NCBI GenBank assembly: GCA_020832405.1
Contig: JAFIET010000006.1
Location: 20,848-84,847, forward strand
Direction: 5' to 3'
Length of the DNA stretch: 64,000 nt
Source of the DNA: Balneolales bacterium
GTDB lineage: Bacteria > Bacteroidota > Rhodothermia > Balneolales > Cyclonatronaceae
The notes under the pieces: generated by a model
What the model was told of the DNA's origin: nothing
Databases searched by the model: none
What the model saw: the letters and a program-made list of their open reading frames with translations, nothing else
Position numbers and translations under genes: made by a program
In this document: positions 46,001 to 52,368 of the stretch, one piece after another
Layout of the letters: each line of letters starts with the position of its first letter
Position numbering within the stretch: the first letter of the stretch is position 1

Positions 46001-46217
46001 TCCGCTATTTAACATTCAGGGCACTGCCTTCGTGGATGTGGGCGCAACATGGACCGGCGAAAATTTCAACGACCTGCTCGTCGGTACCGGGTTCGGCCTT
46101 CGGACCATCCTGTTTGGCCTGCCGTTTCGTTACGACATTGCCTGGCCCTATTCCGAACCCATCTACGACGGTTTCGGCAGCCGTGTGCATTATTTTAGCA
46201 TAGGGCTGGATTTTTAG
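43059..46217 (+). CDS. fusion of HExxH metalloprotease, WD40-like propeller and outer-membrane barrel
   Basis: A 1052-residue secreted protein. A signal peptide (1-24, ending LQAQ-like) precedes a peptidase-MA-like domain: HELVH at 142-146 and, 29 residues on, the third ligand in WAEEGLAEY (Glu175), so a gluzincin zinc site is complete. Five or more PD40-type blades follow at about 300-560 (SWSPDGRQIALST, AWSPDGSKIAFQG, DSDPAWSNDSQAVLF and similar). A linker rich in Asp/Glu/Arg leads to a C-terminal beta-barrel of about 350 residues that ends with a strand terminating in Phe, like Omp85/TamA barrels. It is probably an outer-membrane protein with periplasmic or surface domains. Function is unknown; context gives no partner. 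Confidence 0.82.
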   Translation: MHTAILRFFPALLLLLFSAEALQAQAFNFGKNRVQYETFDWRIIQSDHFDIYYYDSRNYLLAEFTAHSLEAAYQQLAVDFNHQINERIRVIIYDSHASFSQTNVVQLPVNAQGIGGVTDLFKNRITMPFMADYGQYRRVLQHELVHAMVNDMFYGGNINALLAEGRRIFPLWAEEGLAEYVSQGWDTETDMFLRDATINNYLPPIQFLGGFFAYRGGQGVWDFIVQEYGREKIAEIFDRMKLNRNFELSMRQSTGLTIDELSERWKDWLQRKYFPEVTDRENLRNIGTNITRSEFRGSYNTSPALSPQGDRIAMITNRRGFFDVVVIDANTGRLIKTLIRGEDNVNFEELNILQPNLSWSPDGRQIALSTTSRGRNDIAIVDYESGRLQKIEFPNLNSIRSVAWSPDGSKIAFQGTEGSFINIYVYELETGDFINVTNDIFSDSDPAWSNDSQAVLFSSDRGPRIELGVHRESYFMLANPNLHQTDIYMVRLGDDRATRLTNTPDWNETSPQMTRDGRILYVSDQNGINNIYTMNLQTRVSRPLTDLITGVMQMSVTPDGTKAAVNSINQGFLDIFVINNPLERVKPGNLRPNQWAQRRAREREEQRVPAVGFSRNIFVSEFREDGFTADLPQEDVEVIVTSPDEQDEPRRRDIIDFRNYQFSDDLEDEFEDTSREVLFSPTDNRTDDGLFIPKRYRLEFSPDFAQGSAGGTIGSQFGAFSFIQASVSDVLGDHRLTFAGNLVFDLRNASYFVQYAYLRNRTNYFTSFVHNGFAFQTFGGQLVRYRIYSGDFGISYPLNRFERLEFSQAFIGLSRDLSSIQIGTQSSLERDFIIYPQVRYVRDVTIPGFLSPQKGHRLAVEFSGGVPVSDAFLGFASLTGDARQYFSLGNRYSFALRASGGMSFGPDPQNFLLGGVSNWINFRQDQRLTAENLANVFFTLPALPMRGWNLNAGIGDKFALGNAEFRFPLVAALVPGPLPLFPLFNIQGTAFVDVGATWTGENFNDLLVGTGFGLRTILFGLPFRYDIAWPYSEPIYDGFGSRVHYFSIGLDF

Positions 46218-46245
46218 GGGAAGGTAACATCAACCTTCATCTTAC

Positions 46246-46290
46246 AAAAAAGCCTCTCAGGAAAGTTAGTTTTCGTGAGAGGCTTTTTTT
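46246..46290. terminator. bidirectional intrinsic terminator
   Basis: Arms AAAAAAGCCTCTCA and TGAGAGGCTTTTTTT lie between the protease-barrel gene and the convergent esterase gene, with A- and T-runs on the outer sides. Confidence 0.88.
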
Positions 46291-46329
46291 AGTAGGAGAT
46301 AAAGCTATTGAAAAACTTGTTCCTACCCC

Positions 46330-47520
46330 TCACTCTTCGAAATCAAATAACCACTCTGCTGCCATCGGGAATTCGCGGCCCCATTCGAGTTCGCTATGGC
46401 GGCCCATAGGGTTTATCGAGAGCCGTACCTGAAGGTTTCTTTCGTGGTTCACGGTATTGATTTTATCGTAAAAGGCCTGCAGCCGGCCTACGAGCATTTC
46501 GCTCTCGCGGCCCCCGCCGTAGATGTAGATACGGCCCTCAAACTGCGGTACTTCATCTATGAATCGGATAGGCAGGTTGGGCGTTACCCAAAAGGATGGG
46601 GAAAAGAGCATGAGGCGGCTGTACTTCTCCGGGTGCAGCATGGCCGCGTAAATGCTGATAAGCCCGCCCATGGAGCTGCCCCCGATACCGGTGAATTCCC
46701 GTTCAGGGCGCGTACGGTAGTGGCTGTCGATGTAGGGCTTGAGGGTTTCTGCCATGAAACGCGCATATTTTTCGCCGTCGCCTGAACCTAAAACAGAGGT
46801 CGGCAGGGTAGGAGTAAACTCGGCTATGCGTTCACTTTCGGCATGGTCAATCGCAATTACGATGAATTCGGCTTTGCCGCGCTCTGCCAGGAAGGCAAGC
46901 CTTTTAGCGAGCCCCCAGCTACCGAAAGGAGCGAAATCGTCGAACAGATTTTGCCCGTCCTGAAGGTAAATTACGGGGAAGTGCTTGTCTGTTTCGTAAT
47001 AGTTCCAGGGCAGCAGGGCCGTGATGCGCCGCGTTTTGATCAGCTGCGGAATCTCAAACTGCTCCGAAATAATATTGATTACAGGCAGGTAGCGGTCGTT
47101 GTGGAATTTGCCATCACGCCGCCAGTTCCTGATTTCATCTTCTGCACAGCGTTCATAGCGGGAAATCATACGGTTATGAGGAGGCTCGTTGCCGTAGTCG
47201 TCAAGTTCCACATCATTCCAGCTGCCGCGGGTAAATTTGTATTCGATTTCATCAGGCAGCCCTTCTATGTTATCGAAAGTGAAGCTGAAATTACGGGCAT
47301 CATCCTGATGCATCCTCCAGCTTGGATCTGCCGGGGCCCAGTTGTTGAAGTTGCCGGTAATGTAAACCGGCCGGTCGTCTTCCATAGGGGTGTGGAGCTT
47401 AATCGTTAATTTTTGCATAGAATTAGTTTTGACTGCCTCACAAGCCTGCTGTCGTTTGGGTTCATCCGGCTTGGTGCAGCCGGATGAAATTACCACCAAT
47501 ATTAAAAACAGGTACAGCAT
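46330..47520 (-). CDS. lipoprotein esterase with starch-binding-like N-domain
   Basis: A 396-residue alpha/beta-hydrolase. A short hydrophobic signal ends at a lipobox-like SSGC (Cys15). Residues about 36-128 look like a CBM20/CBM48-type domain (YITGNFNNWAPADPSWRM, EIEYKFTRGSWNDVELD). The hydrolase part (about 145-396) resembles the esterase-D/enterobactin-esterase family, with the nucleophile motif GSSMGG at 281-286 (Ser283) and a late His in GRHSELEW. The glycan-binding module plus esterase suggests a surface or periplasmic enzyme acting on a carbohydrate or siderophore ester, but the substrate is not known. Codon use is ordinary. Confidence 0.83.
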   Translation of the reverse strand: MLYLFLILVVISSGCTKPDEPKRQQACEAVKTNSMQKLTIKLHTPMEDDRPVYITGNFNNWAPADPSWRMHQDDARNFSFTFDNIEGLPDEIEYKFTRGSWNDVELDDYGNEPPHNRMISRYERCAEDEIRNWRRDGKFHNDRYLPVINIISEQFEIPQLIKTRRITALLPWNYYETDKHFPVIYLQDGQNLFDDFAPFGSWGLAKRLAFLAERGKAEFIVIAIDHAESERIAEFTPTLPTSVLGSGDGEKYARFMAETLKPYIDSHYRTRPEREFTGIGGSSMGGLISIYAAMLHPEKYSRLMLFSPSFWVTPNLPIRFIDEVPQFEGRIYIYGGGRESEMLVGRLQAFYDKINTVNHERNLQVRLSINPMGRHSELEWGREFPMAAEWLFDFEE

Positions 47521-47590
47521 TACAGGTTTCAGGGCGGCAGTGTTTTAGCTTGGTGTATAGCTGGGGTAAAGCCGGTTTACGGCAGGTAAA

Positions 47591-48151
47591 TCAGGGGGAT
47601 AGCGAAAGGTCAATGGTGTCAATTACCACCCATGCACCGGGGAAATGCGCCCGGAGTATGGCAAGATAGGCGTTCGCATCACTGCGGCGGCGGAAATCAC
47701 CAACCCGTACCCGGTAGAAAGGCTGCCGGAAGGTAACATAAGCCTCGGGTACGATTGCAAAAGGCAGATCTTCGTATTCAGCCGCCCAGTCGTAGTAAAG
47801 CAGGCTCATGGAATCGGCTTCAGCTACATTTTCCGTAGTAAACAGCTGAATCCGGAACCCCCGGTTGCTTTGCGCCCGCTGAAGCTCTTCTTCTGTAAGC
47901 TGAAACGCCTCGGGTACACTGAGCTCGAAAGTACGGAAGCGGTCTTTCGGACTCAACCGAAGTTCGGCCAGATCTGAGAGCGTAAGCATGGTGCTGAAAG
48001 CTGCCGGCGCTTCAGGAATTTCTTCGGGAATTTCTTCCTCAGCAGGTACTTCTGCAACGGTTCCGCAACCAGCCAGAATGAGCAGCAGCAGTAAAACGCT
48101 GAAGTTTTTTTTCAGGCGCAGGAGGCCTTCATTATTAAAATGAAACGTCAC
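47591..48151 (-). CDS. SPOR-domain lipoprotein
   Basis: A 186-residue protein. The frame opens with GTG at 48151 and has no later ATG before the signal. A hydrophobic stretch ends in LILAGC (Cys29), a standard lipobox, followed by a Glu/Pro-rich linker. The C-terminal part from about residue 96 fits a SPOR (peptidoglycan-binding) domain: GFRIQLFTTENVAEADSMSLLYYDWA and YRVRVGDFRRRSDANAYLAIL, with the RVGDF motif. It would bind glycan strands of the septum or envelope. It lies between the esterase and the ALDH-like gene on the same strand. Confidence 0.85.
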   Translation of the reverse strand: MTFHFNNEGLLRLKKNFSVLLLLLILAGCGTVAEVPAEEEIPEEIPEAPAAFSTMLTLSDLAELRLSPKDRFRTFELSVPEAFQLTEEELQRAQSNRGFRIQLFTTENVAEADSMSLLYYDWAAEYEDLPFAIVPEAYVTFRQPFYRVRVGDFRRRSDANAYLAILRAHFPGAWVVIDTIDLSLSP

Positions 48152-48178
48152 AAAATAAAGGTTTAAGGTGAAGTTATC

Positions 48179-49042
48179 TCAAAGGCCGACCGGGTGCCAG
48201 GTCGTTTTAATTTCGATAAGATCGAGTATTGCATAAGGACTTTCGAGGTTTTCATCGAAGGCATTGTCCTCATCACGAATAATCAGGTGTTTTACGTTTA
48301 ACGAGGCCTTCTGCTGTGCGAGGGTAATTTCAGCCTTGTCGCGGCTGCTTAGTACCATGGCGTTTACGTCCATATGGGAGGCAAACTGCTCCAGCAGTTC
48401 GTTGCGGTAGCCGCTAAGCAGGTTGATTACGCCGCCGGGTACATCAGAGGCATGAAGCACCTCTGCGAAAGTCAGGCCGGATAGCGGGCGTTTTTCCGAA
48501 AGCAGCACCACAACGGTATTTCCGCTCACTATGGCCGGCATCAGGTTTTGGACCAGACCAAGCAGGCCGGCAGATTCGGGCAGAACTACGGCCACAAGAC
48601 CGGTCGGCTCAGGCATCGAAAAGTTGAAATGCGCGCTTGCCACGGGGTTAACCGTGCTGAAAACCTGCTGGTATTTATCGCTCCAGCCTGCAAAATACAC
48701 GATGCGGTCGATGGCAGTGTCAACTTCTTTGCGGGCCTCTTTTTCGGAAAGGCCCTCGAGACGAAGCTCAGCGCTGAGCTGATCGCGGCGGCCTTCGAGC
48801 ATTTCGGCTATGCGGTACAGAATCTGACCGCGGTTGTAGGCCGAACGCGCCGCCCAGCCCGGTTGAGCCTTCCGTGCCGCAACAACGGCATTGCGGAAAT
48901 CTTTGCGCGAGCTGCGGCAGATGTTGGCGATAAATTCACCGGATTTCCCGCTCAGGCTGTAGGTCCTGTCCGATTCAGACCGCGGAAAAGCCCCGCCAAT
49001 GTAGAGTTTGTAGGTTTTTTTTACTTCGAGACGTTTGCTCAT
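48179..49042 (-). CDS. truncated, probably inactive aldehyde dehydrogenase-like protein
   Basis: A 287-residue protein that covers only the N-terminal NAD-binding part of the aldehyde dehydrogenase fold. Family pieces remain (YIGGAFPRSESDRTY, YNRGQILYRIAEMLEGR, YFAGWSDKYQ, EPTGLVAVVLPES), but the FTGS turn is replaced by LSSR, the ELGGK glutamate block by an IIRDEDN stretch, and the region with the catalytic Cys is absent. The sequence ends naturally at a stop with its own C-terminal tail. It reads as a conserved pseudoenzyme or partner subunit rather than a recent frameshift. It lies beyond a toxin-antitoxin pair from the full ALDH and deoC genes. Confidence 0.8.
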   Translation of the reverse strand: MSKRLEVKKTYKLYIGGAFPRSESDRTYSLSGKSGEFIANICRSSRKDFRNAVVAARKAQPGWAARSAYNRGQILYRIAEMLEGRRDQLSAELRLEGLSEKEARKEVDTAIDRIVYFAGWSDKYQQVFSTVNPVASAHFNFSMPEPTGLVAVVLPESAGLLGLVQNLMPAIVSGNTVVVLLSEKRPLSGLTFAEVLHASDVPGGVINLLSGYRNELLEQFASHMDVNAMVLSSRDKAEITLAQQKASLNVKHLIIRDEDNAFDENLESPYAILDLIEIKTTWHPVGL

Positions 49043-49105
49043 GTCGTTTATTTGAAAAGATTTTCTGAGAGAGTTTTTGACAACAGAAAACAGATTGGAA
49101 GAAAT

Positions 49106-49393
49106 TTATTCCAGTGCTTCAAAGAGAGTTGAAGGAGATTTTTGTGCAATCCGAAGAAGCAATTTCGCTGCACCTTTTGGTTTTCTTTTACCAAGCTCCC
49201 AATCACGAACAGTGCTAAGACTTACTCCCAATAAGGTTGCAAAATCTTCCTGAGTCAGTCGTAGTTTTCTTCTAATGGTAAAAGCGTTTGGTTCATTAAC
49301 ATAAAAAACCTTTGAAGGCTTTAATTCACCTTTTTCGATAGCTTTAAACTCCTCGATGCTTTCAACAAGCTCTTTAAAATTCTCTTCTTTCAT
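49106..49393 (-). CDS. XRE-type antitoxin, HigA-like
   Basis: A 95-residue antitoxin. A helix-turn-helix of the XRE/Cro type is in the middle (IRRKLRLTQEDFATLLGVSLSTVRDWELGKRKP, about 41-73), preceded by an acidic N-terminal arm. It begins one base after the toxin stop, so the order is toxin-antitoxin, as in HigBA systems. The antitoxin should neutralise the toxin and repress their shared promoter. The pair sits between the ALDH-like gene and the complete ALDH gene. Confidence 0.88.
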   Translation of the reverse strand: MKEENFKELVESIEEFKAIEKGELKPSKVFYVNEPNAFTIRRKLRLTQEDFATLLGVSLSTVRDWELGKRKPKGAAKLLLRIAQKSPSTLFEALE

Positions 49394-49394
49394 T

Positions 49395-49706
49395 TTATTC
49401 TTTGTTTATAAGTGACTTTAGGAATGATATCTGATCAGCTGTTAAATCTTCAGTCTCATTTTTTTGATAAACGTATAAAAAATAGATTTTTGAAGAATGT
49501 GGATACCAATAATAAATTATTCTTAAGCCACCACGTTTACCTCGTCCTGTTGCCTGCCATCTGATTTTACGCAACCCTCCGCTACCTTTGATAAGATTTC
49601 CCGAATCTGGTTTTGAAGATAGTTTTAACTGAAAAATTCTGTAAGCTTCTTCAGAAACAAGATCGCGAATTCGTCTGGTAAAGACAGTAGTTTCCACGAA
49701 AATCAT
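49395..49706 (-). CDS. RelE/HigB-type toxin
   Basis: A 103-residue RelE-superfamily mRNA interferase. The compact basic fold is recognisable: VFTRRIRDLVSEEAYRIFQ at the start, GGLRKIRWQATGRGKRGGLRIIYYW in the middle with the conserved Arg-rich KIRW...GKRGG...IIYYW block, and IYFLYVYQKNETEDLT near the end. Such toxins cut mRNA at the ribosome. It lies directly upstream of the HigA-like antitoxin with a gap of one base. The pair looks intact and was probably acquired separately from its metabolic neighbours. Confidence 0.88.
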   Translation of the reverse strand: MIFVETTVFTRRIRDLVSEEAYRIFQLKLSSKPDSGNLIKGSGGLRKIRWQATGRGKRGGLRIIYYWYPHSSKIYFLYVYQKNETEDLTADQISFLKSLINKE

Positions 49707-49803
49707 GTGAAGGGTATATCTTGAGAATTATTTTTTTGAATGTCGATTTGAGTGCTTTGTATAGGGTTTCATGAAAAAGGATTGTTTTTGCAGCGGCGAA
49801 ATC

Positions 49804-51285
49804 CTAAAACTTCAGATACGGGAACAATCCGTGCAGACCGCCCTCGCGCCCGAGGCCACTTTCTTTGTAGCCGCCGAAGGGAGAGGTCGGGTCGAATTTG
49901 TTGAAGGTGTTCGCCCAAAGCACACCCGCACGGATGCCGCTTGTGAGCTTGAAAATCTTGGAGCCTTTGTCGGTCCACACGCCGCCGGAAAGTCCGTAGG
50001 GCGTGTTGTTGGCTTTTTCGAGCACTTCCTCAGGAGTCCGGAAGGTTTGGATGGTGAGCACCGGCCCAAAAATTTCTTCCTGTACCACACGGTGCGACTG
50101 CGACACGTTTGAAATGAGCGTAGGGCAGCACCAGTAGCCGGTTTCGGGCAGGCTGCACTTGGCCTGATAAATATCGGCACCTTCGTTAAGGCCGATTTCG
50201 AGATAGCGGTTGATGGTCTCCAGTTGCTGCTTTGAGTTGATGGCTCCGATATCGGTGTTCTTGTCGAGCGGGTCGCCCACGCGCAGGGTTTGCAGGCGGT
50301 CGATCAGCTTGTCGCGAACCACGTCAGCGATGCTTTCCTGTACAAAAAGGCGGGAGCCTGCACAGCACACATGGCCCTGATTAAAAAAGATGCCGTTGAT
50401 GATGCCTTCTACAGCCTGATCAATTGGGGCGTCTTCAAATACGATGTTGGCTGCTTTGCCGCCAAGTTCGAGGGTGAGCTTTTTGCGGGTTCCGGCGATG
50501 GACTTCTGAATGAGCTTGCCCACAGCCGTTGAGCCGGTAAAGGCAATTTTATCCACATCGGGATGATTTACCAAAGCCGCGCCGGTTTCGCCTGCGCCGG
50601 TTACGATGTTTACGACACCGGCGGGCAGCTCGCATTCCTGAATGATTTCAGCCAGCTTGAGCGCGGTGAGCGGGGTCGTCTCCGCGGGCTTCAGCACAAC
50701 GGTGTTTCCGGTTGCAAGAGCCGGTGCGAGTTTCCATGCGGCCATGAGCAGCGGGAAATTCCAGGGGATGATTTGTCCGGCAACGCCCAGCGGTTTCGGA
50801 CTACGGCCCGGTACGGCATATTCCAGTTTGTCGGCCCAGCCGGCGTAGTAGAAAAAGTGCGCGGCAGCGAGGGGCACGTCCACGTCGCGCGATTCGCGGA
50901 TGGGTTTGCCGCCGTCGAGGCTCTCAATTACGGCAAATTCTCGGGCCCGCTCCTGAATCATGCGGGCGATGCGGTAGAGGTAGCGGCCGCGGTCACGCCC
51001 GCTCATTTTGGACCATACATTGGTGTAGGCACTTCGGGCGGCGGAAACGGCCGCATCGATATCGGCCTGCGTGCCAAGCGCTACTGTTGCCAGCTCTTCT
51101 TCCGTTGCCGGGTTAATAGTGCTGAAAAAACCACCCTCAGCCGGATCGGTGAACTTCCCGTTGATGAAATGGCCGTATTGTTTTTTCAGGGTGATGTGGT
51201 CCGTGCCTTCGGGGGCAGGATCGTAGGCCCAGCCGGAGCTAAAGTCGAGGGCGTGTTTCTTTTGGATGTCGCTTTCTTTAAGCAT
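49804..51285 (-). CDS. aldehyde dehydrogenase (NAD-dependent, complete)
   Basis: A 493-residue ALDH. The oxyanion motif PWNF is at 174-177, LELGGK carries the general base Glu273, and GHVCCAG carries the catalytic cysteine (Cys307 in a Cys-Cys pair at 307-308); the FTGS turn is at 249-252. All active-site elements are present. It begins only 8 nt after the deoC stop, so it probably oxidises the acetaldehyde, or glyceraldehyde 3-phosphate-derived aldehydes, released in deoxyribose catabolism. The exact aldehyde is inference. Confidence 0.93.
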   Translation of the reverse strand: MLKESDIQKKHALDFSSGWAYDPAPEGTDHITLKKQYGHFINGKFTDPAEGGFFSTINPATEEELATVALGTQADIDAAVSAARSAYTNVWSKMSGRDRGRYLYRIARMIQERAREFAVIESLDGGKPIRESRDVDVPLAAAHFFYYAGWADKLEYAVPGRSPKPLGVAGQIIPWNFPLLMAAWKLAPALATGNTVVLKPAETTPLTALKLAEIIQECELPAGVVNIVTGAGETGAALVNHPDVDKIAFTGSTAVGKLIQKSIAGTRKKLTLELGGKAANIVFEDAPIDQAVEGIINGIFFNQGHVCCAGSRLFVQESIADVVRDKLIDRLQTLRVGDPLDKNTDIGAINSKQQLETINRYLEIGLNEGADIYQAKCSLPETGYWCCPTLISNVSQSHRVVQEEIFGPVLTIQTFRTPEEVLEKANNTPYGLSGGVWTDKGSKIFKLTSGIRAGVLWANTFNKFDPTSPFGGYKESGLGREGGLHGLFPYLKF

Positions 51286-51293
51286 AGTGCGGT

Positions 51294-52208
51294 TTAATCT
51301 TTTGAGAAATAATCTGCGGACTGGTACACGCCGGTGCGCTGCTTGATAATCTGCATGAGCAGGTCGTTGGCGAGGGCGCTTGCACCGAACCGGAACATAT
51401 TCGGGTTCATCCAGTCGTTGCCGAGGGTTTCGCGCAGCATCACCAGATAGCGCAGGGCCAGTTTGGAATCCCGGATGCCGCCGGCGGGCTTCATCCCAAC
51501 TTTAATGCCCGTTTTGTAATAGAAATCGCGGATGGCTTCGAACATCACCAGCGTAACGGGTTGCGTAGCGGCGGGACTTATTTTTCCTGTGGATGTTTTG
51601 ATGAAATCTGCCCCTGCGTACATGGCAATATCGCTTGCCTTGCGCACATTGTCGAGGGTCTGGAGTTCGCCGGTTTCGAGAATCACCTTGAGGTGTGCCG
51701 GCCCGCAGGCTTCTTTTACGGCTGCTACCTCATCAAAAATATAGCTGTAGTTTCCCCGGAGGAATTCGCCCCGGGAAATAACCATGTCAATTTCGTCGGC
51801 ACCTTCATCTACACAGTAGCGAACTTCTTCGAGTTTGGCCTTGAGGGGCGCCCAGCCGCTCGGGAAGGCGGTCGCAACGCTCGCAACCTGAATGCCTGAA
51901 CCGGCGAGCGTTTGTTTGGCAAGTTTCACGTAGCTGGGGTACACACAGATTGCGGCAACTTTTGGGATGTCCCCGGCTGAGTCGTGCGGATGCATCGCCT
52001 TGTAGCACAGCTGCTTAACCCGGCCCGGAGAATCTGCGCCTTCCAGCGTAGTGAGGTCAACCATGCTGAGCGCGAGTTTAAGCGCGAACATCTTGGACTC
52101 TTTCTTGATGCTGCGCGTGTTGAATTTGGCTACCCGTTCTTCCACCCCGACCTGATCGATAGGTGTGGTTTTCCGGAAGTCCGGTGTTTCCTGAATAGTA
52201 GTGTTCAT
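51294..52208 (-). CDS. deoC: deoxyribose-phosphate aldolase
   Basis: A 304-residue class I aldolase that splits 2-deoxyribose 5-phosphate into acetaldehyde and glyceraldehyde 3-phosphate. The Schiff-base lysine is Lys204 in DFIKTSTGK, the second lysine is Lys240 in GMKPAGGIR, and the conserved Asp is in EIDMVI near 141; CVYPSYV matches the family. It is longer than the E. coli enzyme (259) owing to about 40 extra N-terminal residues, which is common in this lineage. The ATG at 52208 is used; a GTG two codons earlier is in frame. It leads the deoC-ALDH transcript. Confidence 0.95.
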   Translation of the reverse strand: MNTTIQETPDFRKTTPIDQVGVEERVAKFNTRSIKKESKMFALKLALSMVDLTTLEGADSPGRVKQLCYKAMHPHDSAGDIPKVAAICVYPSYVKLAKQTLAGSGIQVASVATAFPSGWAPLKAKLEEVRYCVDEGADEIDMVISRGEFLRGNYSYIFDEVAAVKEACGPAHLKVILETGELQTLDNVRKASDIAMYAGADFIKTSTGKISPAATQPVTLVMFEAIRDFYYKTGIKVGMKPAGGIRDSKLALRYLVMLRETLGNDWMNPNMFRFGASALANDLLMQIIKQRTGVYQSADYFSKD

Positions 52209-52368
52209 GTACACAATTAATTTATTTAAAACAGCCTTCTGCTCATTAAACAGACTAACAGAATGGCTGATTTACAGTCTTGAAATAAGATCCGCAATAT
52301 ACCCAGAATCTGTGAAAGGTTTTGATTCAGATTACCGGGGCAAAGCTGCTTTTGTTTGCCGATTGATC

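Noticed and set aside
50563..51297. Plus-strand 244-residue frame opposite the ALDH gene
   Set aside because: Antisense shadow of a complete ALDH with its catalytic motifs.
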